Assembly (NCBI RefSeq): GCF_009600315.1 | Contig: NZ_WIWC01000038.1 | Coordinates: forward strand, 1 to 50,977 | DNA length: 50,977 nt | Direction of reading: 5' to 3' | Source of the DNA: Pseudomonas helleri | GTDB taxonomy: Bacteria; Pseudomonadota; Gammaproteobacteria; Pseudomonadales; Pseudomonadaceae | Shown here: positions 26,263-34,947 of the stretch, one piece after another | How the letters are laid out: each line of letters starts with the position of its first letter | Position numbering within the stretch: position 1 is the stretch's first letter | The notes under the pieces: generated by a model | The model's input: only the letters and a program-made list of their open reading frames with translations | What the model was told of the DNA's origin: nothing | The model's database searches: none | Translations under genes and position numbers: made by a program

Positions 26263-26400
26263 AAATCAGTCCCCTCTCCCTCTGGGAGAAGGTTAGGGTG
26301 AGGGGCTTGTCCGCGCCGACCACTATCCCTTGTCAACTGACATAACAGGCTCAGCTATCGCATTAAACAGCAGATCAGCTTGGATATGAACGTTTTGATT
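26263..26400 (+). repeat. Non-coding repeat, copy B
   Basis: Aligns with copy A over nearly its whole length, with an extra eleven-base segment (GTCCGCGCCGA) after GTGAGGGGCTT and a missing TTAGGG unit. Its right end, TATGAACGTTTTG, is shared with the third copy at 28570-28640. Confidence 0.8.
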
Positions 26401-26490
26401 CCACGTGTGGAGACGCTGCCGGTAGGGGCTGTGTTGCCTGTTTTCAGTGTGATGTGCGCAGTGAGGTGAATATCTCCGAGACGGGATCAC

Positions 26491-27198
26491 TCAAATGGCG
26501 GCGGCAGCCTTTATAAATGCGTGGTCAAGGCTATCCGCCTGATAGCGTTTTTTGAAGCTGTCACCATCGTCGAAATGTATAAATTGCTTCTGACTGATCA
26601 TATAAAAGCCGTTGCAGTTCTCGCTGATTTCTTCAACGTTGTGCGAAGACACCAGAATCGCTGCGCCTTCTTGTGCAGCGCCGCGAAGACATTCCCAGAT
26701 ATAAAAGCGAAACTCGGGATCTACCCCTGCAGTGGGCTCGTCCAAAATAATCAACTCTGCCGATAGGGCCAGTAATGACACCGTGAAGAACCAGCGCTTT
26801 TCACCGTAACTGCACAGCGAGGATTTTTTGTCCCAGATTTCGTTATAACGTTGAAGCATCGGCGGGCTCCAGTGGGACAGTTTGTCCAAAACATGCTGCT
26901 TTTTGAGCGGCGTAGTAGAGCACAACAATTCAGTCATTCTGAAAATATCAAACATCCGCAATGCGGGAGGCGTCATGACGGTCTGTGATAAATAAAGTTG
27001 CTGGGTGAAAGAGTGGGTCAATAGTCCGCCCGAGATTTTTTTCAAGCCGCATACAATATCAAAAAAAGTGGTTTTCCCGGCTCCGTTGGGCCCGAGTATA
27101 CCGACGATCTGTCCGGCCTCAACCTGTAACGATGTCTGGACAAATAATGGTTTGTTTGGGTATTCAAAATGAATGTCGACAGCGCTGAGAATACTCAT
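26491..27198 (-). CDS. ABC transporter ATP-binding protein with atypical signature
   Basis: The 235-residue ATPase has Walker A GPNGAGKTT at residues 36-44, Walker B LIILDEPT at 149-156 and the H-loop His186 in VSSHNVEE. The signature region reads LCSYGEKRW (128-136) instead of LSGGQ, so the key serine-glycine pair is altered to SYGEK. It would power the permease encoded immediately upstream. The ATG at 27198 overlaps the permease stop by one base (TAATG), with GGAG eight bases upstream. Base composition is clearly more AT-rich than the flanking genes, which suggests transfer. The closest functional analogies are two-component exporters for peptides, toxins or immunity; no substrate gene is visible. 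Confidence 0.9.
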   Translation of the reverse strand: MSILSAVDIHFEYPNKPLFVQTSLQVEAGQIVGILGPNGAGKTTFFDIVCGLKKISGGLLTHSFTQQLYLSQTVMTPPALRMFDIFRMTELLCSTTPLKKQHVLDKLSHWSPPMLQRYNEIWDKKSSLCSYGEKRWFFTVSLLALSAELIILDEPTAGVDPEFRFYIWECLRGAAQEGAAILVSSHNVEEISENCNGFYMISQKQFIHFDDGDSFKKRYQADSLDHAFIKAAAAI

Positions 27199-27938
27199 TA
27201 ATAACGGCTCCAGACGGGATTGATACGCAAGTGCTTGCACACGATTATTAATGTAATGCCGAAGACTATAAAAATCATGGCAATGAGTCTCCGAGATAAT
27301 TGAATATCATCGTGCATAATGCCTTTGCCAATGTTCAAAATATTGACCGAGTGCATGATGATTTCAACGGTGTCGGGAAGTGCTGTCTGAGCGATGCCTA
27401 GCGCGAGCAGAGTAAAAGAGATGATGGAAAATAAAGTATTGGAGGTTTGAAAGTTTAGTGGGGGCAGAGTAAGTAGGGCGCCCGGAATGCAGAATAATAT
27501 AAAACAGCTGTAGAACTTCAAGCCAATATGCAGGGCCTCAATTGCAGAATAAGTGCCGAAGGGCAGGCGGGTCATGAGGTAGAAAGCGAAGCAGTACATG
27601 AGGGCGATAGTTGAATAAGCCAAGACCTGGGCGATGACAAAAATGTGTTTGGCGCGCAGGGTGTAAATAAAAGAACGCATAAAACCACTTTCTCTTCTGC
27701 CTATGATGTAGAAGGAAAATCCGAAAAGTGCAACGTTCAACGAGATGTATGCGTAAAACCAAGCCGTCGCGCTGCTGTAGGGCTGTAGAAAGTAGTCAGG
27801 GCCTTTTGAATAAGCCAGCAAATAGAAAAACCCGGCTGGAGACAGCAGTATCCAGAAAAAAGCGCTGGGTTCTTTGAGTTGCTCTTTTATAAATATTCCG
27901 GCTAGCGAGAGGGCGCTGATTAATAGGCTTCTCATCAT
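27198..27938 (-). CDS. ABC-2-type permease, partner of the adjacent ATPase
   Basis: This 246-residue protein has six hydrophobic segments (first at about residues 25-45 after an amphipathic N-terminus) and fits ABC-2 type exporters by size and topology, though sequence motifs are weak. It is first in a two-gene operon with the ATPase and is similarly AT-rich. The start is one of two adjacent ATGs with AGAGAG upstream. A candidate promoter lies at 28023-28051. I do not recognise the subfamily; a bacteriocin-, antibiotic- or lipid-export role would fit but is not shown. Confidence 0.8.
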   Translation of the reverse strand: MMRSLLISALSLAGIFIKEQLKEPSAFFWILLSPAGFFYLLAYSKGPDYFLQPYSSATAWFYAYISLNVALFGFSFYIIGRRESGFMRSFIYTLRAKHIFVIAQVLAYSTIALMYCFAFYLMTRLPFGTYSAIEALHIGLKFYSCFILFCIPGALLTLPPLNFQTSNTLFSIISFTLLALGIAQTALPDTVEIIMHSVNILNIGKGIMHDDIQLSRRLIAMIFIVFGITLIIVCKHLRINPVWSRY

Positions 27939-28022
27939 GAATGACTCTCTGAAGAAAGGACGCCATTATTTGGCTCGCTACGCCAAGGATAAAACTATCG
28001 TCTTGGGTTATGGGTGGGCATA

Positions 28023-28051
28023 GATTTAATGGGTGTCACTTGTGCTGTCAA
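28023..28051 (-). promoter_or_regulatory. Candidate sigma-70 promoter of the ABC operon
   Basis: Read leftward, TTGACA (28051-28046) is a perfect -35 box and TAAATC (28028-28023) a fair -10 box, 17 bases apart. The leader to the permease ATG is about 80 nt. Confidence 0.5.
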
Positions 28052-28200
28052 TATTGAGCAATGTTATTTGGGATAAGTTCTAGTAAGTTGTAAGAATTTT
28101 CTAGATGTGAAATGTATTTTTAATAGGGTTGTAATGTGACCTCGATTGTGAGGTGCCGCATGCGGTGGTCGCCGAGCTGTTGATTTGCTTTTGATCTAAG

Positions 28201-28420
28201 GGCCCCCTTAAACCACGCTGGCCTCACACAGGTTTTGCGCAGTGGGTAACCCGGCAGGACGCCGGGTTAGCCGCGACACGGCCAAGGATGGCCGATCGCG
28301 GCGGGCCCACGGAGCAAGGCCTGAGTGAGGACATGCCGAGCCACAGCGAGGCACCGAGTGGTAGGGGCGAAAGCGTTTGGCCACTTTGCGCTTTTCAAAG
28401 TGGCACGGCGTAAGGCCGGA
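28201..28420 (+). other. Structured non-coding element common in pseudomonads
   Basis: Three strong stem-loops follow each other: TAACCCGGC/GCCGGGTTA (28247-28269, perfect 9-bp stem), a two-part stem CCGCGA...GGCCA/TGGCC...TCGCGG (28271-28301), and CCACTTT/AAAGTGG (28381-28403). The linking stretch GAGCAAGGCCTGAGTGAGGA recurs in many Pseudomonas genomes in my memory, usually between genes and often mistaken for short ORFs. It may be a small RNA or a mobile non-coding repeat; I cannot say which. Confidence 0.55.
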
Positions 28421-28512
28421 ATCTTAAGTAGTCGTTACCGCAGTAATGGATATGTACCCAAAAATACCGAGAGGAATGGTTTACGGCTGCGCGTCGCAGT
28501 GGCGCATCAAAC

Positions 28513-28546
28513 CGATCGCAGCCTTCGTTCCTCGTCAGCGGCTACA
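28513..28546. repeat. Single REP half-element
   Basis: The stretch begins CGATCGCAGCCTTCGTTCCT and ends CAGCGGCTACA, matching the right half of the doublets at 18099-18199. A partner core, TTTACGGCTGCGCGTCGCAG, lies just upstream at 28480-28499. Confidence 0.75.
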
Positions 28547-28569
28547 AGAACTGCGCCGCTTCAGAGGTG

Positions 28570-28640
28570 TGTGGGTGAGGGGCTTGCCAACCCAGTACAT
28601 AGCAGGCTCTGCTATCTCGGTATGAACGTTTTGTTTCTAC
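28570..28640 (+). repeat. Non-coding repeat, copy C (partial)
   Basis: Shares GTGAGGGGCTTG, then ACAT-AGCAGGCTC-GCTATC and TATGAACGTTTTG with copies A and B at 26 kb, but lacks the CCCCTCTCCC start. Together the copies bracket the AT-rich ABC gene pair. Confidence 0.65.
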
Positions 28641-28680
28641 GAGTGTTAAACCTAGTAGAACGTAATCAGAGGGCTAGAAC

Positions 28681-29178
28681 ATGGACGCATGGTGGCATGA
28701 GGTGTGGTTGACCCTGATCGCAGAGTTCGCCGATATCACGGATGCAAAACAGCTGACCCAAATCACTGTGCGCTTATTGATTGCCGCCGTGTTGGGTGGC
28801 GTGCTCGGTTTTGAGCGTGAGCAAAAAGGCAAGGCCGCCGGGGTGCGTACGCATATGCTGGTGGCGTTGGGAGCGGCGCTGTTTGTGCTGGTGCCGCAGA
28901 TGTCCGGGTCTCAGGCGGACGCCATGAGCCGGGTGCTTCAGGGTGTTATCGCCGGCATTGGCTTTTTGGGGGCGGGCACCATTCTTAAAGGCAAGGTCAA
29001 TGGCGAAGACGATGAGCAAGTCAAAGGTCTGACCAGCGCCGCCGGCCTGTGGATGACCGCCGCCATTGGTGTCGCGGCGGGGATGGGCCGTGAATCCACG
29101 GCCGTACTGAGCACCTTGTTGGCATTGGGCATTTTCAGTGTCATGCCCAAAGTGGTGAACCTGTTCGATAAGCGCTAA
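28681..29178 (+). CDS. MgtC/SapB family inner-membrane protein
   Basis: The 165-residue protein has the MgtC N-terminal domain of four or five membrane spans with the family signature GVLGFEREQKGKAAGVRTHMLV near residues 40-60 and GIGFLGAGTILKG near 95-107. It lacks the longer ACT-like C-terminal domain of Salmonella MgtC, as in the SapB-type short members. MgtC proteins help growth in low magnesium and intramacrophage survival, partly by acting on the F1Fo ATP synthase; short members are less studied. The ATG has GAGGG upstream. No magnesium-leader features are obvious upstream. Confidence 0.9.
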   Translation: MDAWWHEVWLTLIAEFADITDAKQLTQITVRLLIAAVLGGVLGFEREQKGKAAGVRTHMLVALGAALFVLVPQMSGSQADAMSRVLQGVIAGIGFLGAGTILKGKVNGEDDEQVKGLTSAAGLWMTAAIGVAAGMGRESTAVLSTLLALGIFSVMPKVVNLFDKR

Positions 29179-29182
29179 CTGT

Positions 29183-29347
29183 CTATAGCCGAGTCTTTAT
29201 TGGCGGATGCTCACCCGGCGGATCGCCAATCGGCTTTGGATCACTCACCGGCGGTTCTTCCTCGGGAATGTGGTTTGGGTCGACAGGCGGTAACACCGGG
29301 TTATCTATATTGGGATCGGGGGTCTCAGCGGGGATAGGGATGTTCAT
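29183..29347 (-). CDS. 54-residue proline-rich small protein
   Basis: The product MNIPIPAETPDPNIDNPVLP and onward is about one third proline with many Asp/Glu, so it is acidic and probably unstructured; it has no signal peptide or membrane span. I have the impression that such short proline-rich proteins occur widely in Pseudomonas, without a known role. The ATG at 29347 has GAGG eight bases upstream; a longer frame to 29440 adds basic residues of different character and is rejected. It converges on the MgtC gene, only four bases between stops. Confidence 0.7.
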   Translation of the reverse strand: MNIPIPAETPDPNIDNPVLPPVDPNHIPEEEPPVSDPKPIGDPPGEHPPIKTRL

Positions 29348-29558
29348 GGCGTTGGCCTCATTGCTGCATGGAAGGTGTAGCCGGTCGACCCTGTTTGTGC
29401 CGCAACGGTTCCCGTGCCATGACCAACGGCCTATCGTCAAATAGTCTGAACTTTTAAGCGCCTACCTTGCTCCCAACCTAGGTCCCCCGGTGCCGATGCC
29501 GGAATGTGCTGTGAAACGACCACCCATCAGCGTCTCAGGGCGTGAGGAGTGAGGCTCG

Positions 29559-31556
29559 ATGAATGCTGATTTCCCGCTGGACCCCGATCTGTCTTCCACG
29601 CTGCCGCTGTCCAAAGCGCTATTGATGCCGCGCATTGCCATTGAGTCCACGTCGCCGGTGCTGGATGGCGGCGAGTTTGCGGTCAAGGCGGTGGTCGGAC
29701 AAACGGTGCAGGTGAGTAGCAAAGTATTTAGCGACGGTCATGACCAGTTGGCGGTGACGCTGCATTGGCGCTTGGCCAGTAGCGACGAGTGGTCGGCCGC
29801 GCCTATGCGCTTTGTGGGCAATGACGCGTGGAGTGGCCAGTTCACGGTGCCGGTGCAGGGCCGCTATGTGTTTTGCATCGAGGCATGGATCGATCGCTTT
29901 GCCAGCTTTTGCCATGAGTTGGAAAAGAAGCATCAGGCCGGGATTCCCGTCAGTCTGGAGCTTCAGGAAGGGCGCATTCTGGTGCAGCACGCCATAGAGC
30001 TGAGTCAGGGTGAATTGCATGAGCAATTGCAGGTGTTGCTGCGCCAGCTGTCTGCCCTGTTGGAAAACGAGCAGGTAGCACTGTTTGTGCACGAACACAG
30101 TGCGCAATTGATGGCTCAGGCCCAACACCATGCATACGTCAGCCTGAGCCCCGAGTTCCCGGTGGACGTGGAGCGCCCGCTGGCGCAGTTTGCCAGTTGG
30201 TACGAGCTGTTTCCCCGTTCAGCCACCGATGACCCCAGCCGTCACGGCACCTTCAATGATGTGCTCGAACGCTTGCCGATGATCCACGACATGGGTTTTG
30301 ACGTGCTGTATTTTCCGCCCATTCATCCCATCGGTCGCAGCCATCGCAAAGGCCCCAACAATTCATTGCAGGCTGGCCCGGACGATCCCGGCAGCCCCTA
30401 TGCCATCGGCAGTGAGGAAGGTGGGCACGAGGCCATTCATCCGCAGTTGGGCAGCCGTGAGGATTTCCGTCGGCTGGTGGCTGCCGCAGCGCGCCAGGGG
30501 CTGGCAATCGCATTGGATTTTGCCATTCAATGCTCCCAGGACCATCCCTGGCTCAAACAGCACCCCGGCTGGTTCAACTGGCGGCCTGACGGCACCATTC
30601 GCTATGCGGAAAACCCGCCGAAAAAATATCAGGACATTGTTAACGTCGATTTCTATGCGCCTGACGCGATCCCCAGCCTGTGGCTGGAACTGCGTGACAT
30701 CGTGCTCGGTTGGGTAGAAGAGGGCGTGAAGATTTTTCGTGTCGACAATCCGCACACCAAGCCCTTGCCGTTCTGGCAGTGGTTGATTGCGGATGTGCGC
30801 ACCCGCCACCCCGAAGTGATCTTTCTCGCTGAAGCCTTTACCACCCCGGCGATGATGGCGCGACTGGGCAAGATCGGCTATTCGCAGAGCTACACCTATT
30901 TCACTTGGCGCAACACCAAGGCCGAGCTGGCGGCGTATTTCACCGAGCTGAATCAGAGCCCGTTGCGTGAATGCTTCAGGCCCAATTTTTTCGTCAATAC
31001 CCCGGACATCAACCCGCGGTTTTTGCATGAGTCCGGCCGCGCCGGTTTTTTGATTCGCGCTGCGCTGGCGACCATGGGCTCGGGCTTATGGGGCATGTAT
31101 TCAGGATTTGAACTGTGCGAGTCGGCCTCGCTGGGCGGCAAGGAAGAGTATCTGGATTCCGAGAAGTACCAGATTCGCCCTAGGGACTACGGCGCACCGG
31201 GCAATATCGTCGCTGAAATCGCCCAGCTCAACCGCATCCGCCGGCAAAACCCCGCCCTGCATACGCACTTGGGCCTCACGCTGTACAACGCGTGGAATGA
31301 CAACATCCTGTATTTCGGCAAACGCAGCGTCGATGGCAGCAACTTTGTGCTGGTGGCGGTGAACCTTGACCCGCATAACGCACAGGAAGCGCATTTCGAA
31401 TTGCCGCTGTGGGAGATGGGTCTGGCCGATGACGCACACACCTCAGGCGAAGATTTGATGAACGGTCATCGCTGGACCTGGTACGGCAAGACTCAATGGA
31501 TGCGCCTTGAGCCCTGGCAACAGCCCTTCGGAATCTGGCGCATCAAACCTCTTTAG
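29559..31556 (+). CDS. glgE: Alpha-1,4-glucan:maltose-1-phosphate maltosyltransferase GlgE
   Basis: This 665-residue enzyme has an N-terminal beta-sandwich domain (about residues 22-200) and a GH13_3 catalytic barrel. The nucleophile is Asp396 in KIFRVDNPH and the acid/base Glu425 in FLAEAFTTP, which agree closely with the numbering of characterised GlgE. It transfers maltosyl units from maltose-1-phosphate to growing alpha-1,4-glucan. The donor would be supplied by the TreS-maltokinase protein encoded next, and branches by GlgB. The ATG has GAGGAG upstream. It is first in the operon. Confidence 0.95.
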   Translation: MNADFPLDPDLSSTLPLSKALLMPRIAIESTSPVLDGGEFAVKAVVGQTVQVSSKVFSDGHDQLAVTLHWRLASSDEWSAAPMRFVGNDAWSGQFTVPVQGRYVFCIEAWIDRFASFCHELEKKHQAGIPVSLELQEGRILVQHAIELSQGELHEQLQVLLRQLSALLENEQVALFVHEHSAQLMAQAQHHAYVSLSPEFPVDVERPLAQFASWYELFPRSATDDPSRHGTFNDVLERLPMIHDMGFDVLYFPPIHPIGRSHRKGPNNSLQAGPDDPGSPYAIGSEEGGHEAIHPQLGSREDFRRLVAAAARQGLAIALDFAIQCSQDHPWLKQHPGWFNWRPDGTIRYAENPPKKYQDIVNVDFYAPDAIPSLWLELRDIVLGWVEEGVKIFRVDNPHTKPLPFWQWLIADVRTRHPEVIFLAEAFTTPAMMARLGKIGYSQSYTYFTWRNTKAELAAYFTELNQSPLRECFRPNFFVNTPDINPRFLHESGRAGFLIRAALATMGSGLWGMYSGFELCESASLGGKEEYLDSEKYQIRPRDYGAPGNIVAEIAQLNRIRRQNPALHTHLGLTLYNAWNDNILYFGKRSVDGSNFVLVAVNLDPHNAQEAHFELPLWEMGLADDAHTSGEDLMNGHRWTWYGKTQWMRLEPWQQPFGIWRIKPL

Positions 31557-31602
31557 GCAACGGCTGCAAGGCCCGACCCACATGCATTGGCAGGGAGTCC
31601 AC

Positions 31603-34600
31603 ATGGCGAAGAAACCCGCATCGGCAAGCTTTATCAAAGACCCGCTCTGGTACAAGGACGCGGTGATTTACCAAGTGCATATCAAGTCTTTTTTCGACGC
31701 CAACAATGACGGCATTGGCGATTTTCCGGGGTTGATCAGCAAGCTCGATTACATCGCCGAGCTGGGTGTCAACACCCTGTGGTTGCTGCCGTTCTATCCC
31801 TCGCCACGGCGCGATGACGGCTATGACATTGCCGACTATCGCGGGGTACACCCGGACTACGGCACGCTGGCCGACGTTAAACACTTTATTAAGGAGGCCC
31901 ATGCTCGTGGCTTGCGGGTGATCACAGAGCTGGTGATCAATCACACTTCCGACCAGCACCCGTGGTTCCAGAAAGCCCGTCGCGCCAAACCCGGCTCCAA
32001 AGCACGGGATTACTACGTATGGTCGGACACCGACGAAAAATACGATGGCACACGAATTATCTTCCTGGATACCGAAACCTCGAACTGGACGTGGGACCCG
32101 GTGGCCGGGCAGTACTTCTGGCACCGGTTTTACTCCCATCAGCCCGACCTCAATTTCGACAACCCGCTGGTCATGAAAGAAGTGTTGGCGGTGATGCGCT
32201 ATTGGCTGGACATGGGTATTGATGGCCTGCGTCTGGATGCCATCCCGTATTTGATCGAACGCGACGGCACCAACAACGAAAATCTGCCTGAAACCCATCA
32301 GATTCTTAAACAGATCCGCGCTGAAATCGACGCTCATTACCCTGATCGCATGTTGTTGGCCGAGGCCAATCAATGGCCGGAAGACACCCAGCAGTATTTT
32401 GGTGACAGCGACGGCATCAACGGCGATGAGTGCCATATGGCATTTCACTTCCCGCTGATGCCGCGCATGTACATGGCACTGGCGCAGGAAGATCGCTTCC
32501 CGATCACCGATATTTTGCGCCAAACCCCGGAAATTCCTGCCAATTGCCAGTGGGCAATCTTTTTGCGCAACCACGATGAGCTGACGCTGGAAATGGTCAC
32601 CGACCAGGAGCGCGATTACCTGTGGAACTATTACGCCGCTGACAGGCGCGCCCGCATCAACCTGGGCATTCGTCGGCGTCTGGCGCCGCTGATGGAACGC
32701 GACCGTCGCCGCATCGAATTGCTCAACAGCTTGCTGCTGTCGATGCCCGGAACGCCGACCCTGTATTACGGCGACGAAATCGGCATGGGCGACAACATTT
32801 ATCTGGGCGACCGCGATGGCGTGCGCACGCCCATGCAGTGGTCGATTGATCGCAACGGCGGCTTCTCGCGGGCCAATCCGGCCAGCCTGGTATTGCCACC
32901 GATCATGGACCCGCTGTACGGCTATCAGTCGGTTAACGTGGAAGCGCAGTCGGGCGATCCACACTCCTTGCTCAACTGGACCCGCCGCCTGTTGGCCGTG
33001 CGCAAGCAGCAAAAGGCCTTCGGCCGTGGCACCCTGAAAATGCTCTCGCCGAGCAATCGGCGCATTCTGGCCTACACCCGCGCGTTCACTGACAGCGATG
33101 GCAAGACTGAAACCATTTTGTGTGTGGCCAATGTGTCCCGCAGTGCTCAAGGGGTCGAACTGGATCTGTCCGAGTTTACGGGCCAAGTGCCGGTTGAAAT
33201 GATTGGCGGTAACGCCTTTGCGCCCATTGGCCAGACACCGTTCATGCTGACCTTGGCGCCCTATGGGTTTTTCTGGTTTCTGCTGGCCAGCGAAAACCAG
33301 ATGCCCGGTTGGCACACAGCACCTTCGCAAAGCGTGCCGGAGCTAGTGACGCTGGTGCTCAAAGAAGGCCTAGAAGATGTGCTTAAGCCGCCTGTGCGCA
33401 CGGTGCTGGAGCAGACCGTGTTGCCAGGCTGGTTGCCCAATCGCCGTTGGTTCGGGCACAAAGAGGCGCCCATTGAGCAGGTCAACATTATTGACGGTGC
33501 CGCCTTTGGCGCTGCCGAATCGCCGGTATTACTGACGGAGCTGGAGGTCACGTGCGCCGGGCAGCCGCACCGTTATCAGGTGCCATTGGGCACACTGGGT
33601 GAGGAGCAAGCGAATACTGCTGTGGCCCAACAGGTCGTGTCACGCATGCGTCGCGGGCGTCATGTCGGTTTCCTAACTGATGCGTTCACACAGGAGGCCT
33701 TTGTGCGCGCCGTGTTATCGGGCCTGACAAACAACCAGACGGTCAGCAGCAGTGCCGGTGACATTCACTTCAGCGCAACGCAACAGTTGGCCACGCTGGG
33801 CCTCGATGAACACAGCGAAGTGCGCTACCTCACGGGCGAACAATCAAACAGTTCGGTGGTGGTGGGTGGGGTATTGGTGCTCAAACTGCTGCGCCAACTC
33901 CACAGCGGCCAGCACCCTGAATTGGAAATGGGGGACTTCCTGACCCGCGCCGGTTATCCGAATATTTCCCCGCTGCTCGGGTCGGTGCTACGCCGTGATG
34001 CTCAGGGTGAAGACACGTTGCTGATGATTGCCCAAGGGTATTTGAGCAATCAGGGCGATGCCTGGAGCTGGACCCACAACACCCTTGAGCGGGCGATTCG
34101 CGACGAACTGGCCGATGCCCAATCCGAGAACGAACAGCATTACAACGCGTTGGTCGAGCTGGCTGAATTTGCCCGTGTGCTGGGCCAGCGACTGGGCGAG
34201 ATGCACAGCGTTCTTGCGCAGGCTCACGACAACCCGGACTTTGCGCCGCATTTCAGCACGTTAAAAGACACCCAACGGCTGGCTACGCACATCACGGCGC
34301 AGGTCAAGCAGGCTTTGCAACAGCTCAAGGCGCACCTGAGCGATTTGCCCGCCGCCGATCAACAACGGGTCAAGCACCTGATCGACCAGCAAGGGGCGAT
34401 CAACGCCTATATCCAACAACTGGCTGCGGACACCCAAGGCGGGCTGAACATCCGCGTACATGGCGACTTGCATCTGGGGCAAGTGCTGGTGGTGCAGGGC
34501 GATGCGTTCTTTATCGACTTCGAGGGCGAGCCGTCGCGTACTCTCGCAGAGCGACGGGCCAAACACAGCCCTTACAAGGACGTCAGCGGCTTATTGCGTT

Positions 34601-34947
34601 CCTTCGACTACGCCGGTGCGATGGCGATCAGCAACGTGCAACAGGCTGACCACTCACCCGAGGCGGACGAGGCGCGGCAACGGGTCGTTCAGCGCTACTT
34701 AAATGATGCACGTCATGCTTTGATCGATGCATATCGGCTGGCAACAGCTAGCCTTAGCTTTCAAATGAAATCGCCACGCGGTCAAGAGTCTGCGCTGGCG
34801 CTCATGAGCCTGGAAAAGGCGGCCTACGAAGTTATCTATGAAGCGGCCAATCGGCCTGCGTGGCTGCGCGTGCCCTTGCAGGGCCTAAGCGAATTACTCG
34901 CCCATTTGCCAAGCAGGGCCAAGCCTTTACCGGATGGAGAGAAGTAA
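31603..34947 (+). CDS. treS: Trehalose synthase / maltokinase fusion (TreS-Mak)
   Basis: This is a two-enzyme fusion of about 1114 residues. The N-terminal GH13 part (about 1-555) isomerises trehalose and maltose; its nucleophile is Asp212 in GLRLDAIPY and acid/base Glu254 in LLAEANQWP. The C-terminal part (from about 575) is a maltokinase (Pep2) that makes maltose-1-phosphate with ATP, with the kinase-like catalytic run HGDLHLGQVLV at His953-Asp955 and FIDFEGEPSR shortly after. The fused form channels trehalose to GlgE. The ATG at 31603 has GGGAG six bases upstream; a longer frame from 31507 overlaps glgE and is rejected. The stop overlaps the glgB start by one base (TAATG). Confidence 0.95.
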   Translation: MAKKPASASFIKDPLWYKDAVIYQVHIKSFFDANNDGIGDFPGLISKLDYIAELGVNTLWLLPFYPSPRRDDGYDIADYRGVHPDYGTLADVKHFIKEAHARGLRVITELVINHTSDQHPWFQKARRAKPGSKARDYYVWSDTDEKYDGTRIIFLDTETSNWTWDPVAGQYFWHRFYSHQPDLNFDNPLVMKEVLAVMRYWLDMGIDGLRLDAIPYLIERDGTNNENLPETHQILKQIRAEIDAHYPDRMLLAEANQWPEDTQQYFGDSDGINGDECHMAFHFPLMPRMYMALAQEDRFPITDILRQTPEIPANCQWAIFLRNHDELTLEMVTDQERDYLWNYYAADRRARINLGIRRRLAPLMERDRRRIELLNSLLLSMPGTPTLYYGDEIGMGDNIYLGDRDGVRTPMQWSIDRNGGFSRANPASLVLPPIMDPLYGYQSVNVEAQSGDPHSLLNWTRRLLAVRKQQKAFGRGTLKMLSPSNRRILAYTRAFTDSDGKTETILCVANVSRSAQGVELDLSEFTGQVPVEMIGGNAFAPIGQTPFMLTLAPYGFFWFLLASENQMPGWHTAPSQSVPELVTLVLKEGLEDVLKPPVRTVLEQTVLPGWLPNRRWFGHKEAPIEQVNIIDGAAFGAAESPVLLTELEVTCAGQPHRYQVPLGTLGEEQANTAVAQQVVSRMRRGRHVGFLTDAFTQEAFVRAVLSGLTNNQTVSSSAGDIHFSATQQLATLGLDEHSEVRYLTGEQSNSSVVVGGVLVLKLLRQLHSGQHPELEMGDFLTRAGYPNISPLLGSVLRRDAQGEDTLLMIAQGYLSNQGDAWSWTHNTLERAIRDELADAQSENEQHYNALVELAEFARVLGQRLGEMHSVLAQAHDNPDFAPHFSTLKDTQRLATHITAQVKQALQQLKAHLSDLPAADQQRVKHLIDQQGAINAYIQQLAADTQGGLNIRVHGDLHLGQVLVVQGDAFFIDFEGEPSRTLAERRAKHSPYKDVSGLLRSFDYAGAMAISNVQQADHSPEADEARQRVVQRYLNDARHALIDAYRLATASLSFQMKSPRGQESALALMSLEKAAYEVIYEAANRPAWLRVPLQGLSELLAHLPSRAKPLPDGEK

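Larger units (their letters stand above)
26036..26490. other. Repeat-rich non-coding spacer
   Basis: No gene is visible. The stretch consists mainly of two related repeat copies listed separately (26074-26199 and 26263-26400). The upstream portion may hold the MocR promoter, but I cannot place it. Confidence 0.6.
27939..28680. other. 740-bp non-coding region upstream of ABC and MgtC genes
   Basis: No gene is convincing. From left to right it holds an AT-rich stretch with the ABC promoter (27939-28150), a GC-rich structured element (28201-28420), half of a REP element (28513-28546) and a third copy of the repeat found at 26 kb (28570-28640), all listed separately. Confidence 0.65.

Noticed and set aside
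26074..26392. CRISPR-like or tandem array from the repeated CCCCTCTCCC words
   Set aside because: Only two long, diverged copies with no short spacers of even length and no cas genes; these are ordinary dispersed repeats.
28325..28711. 128-codon frame on the + strand across the structured element
   Set aside because: It runs through stem-loops, a REP half and the third repeat copy and into the MgtC start; composition is unlike a protein, so it is an artefact of the repeat.
31543..33330. 595-codon open frame on the - strand antisense to treS
   Set aside because: The sense strand encodes TreS with catalytic residues; the antisense translation has no recognisable domain and no ribosome site.
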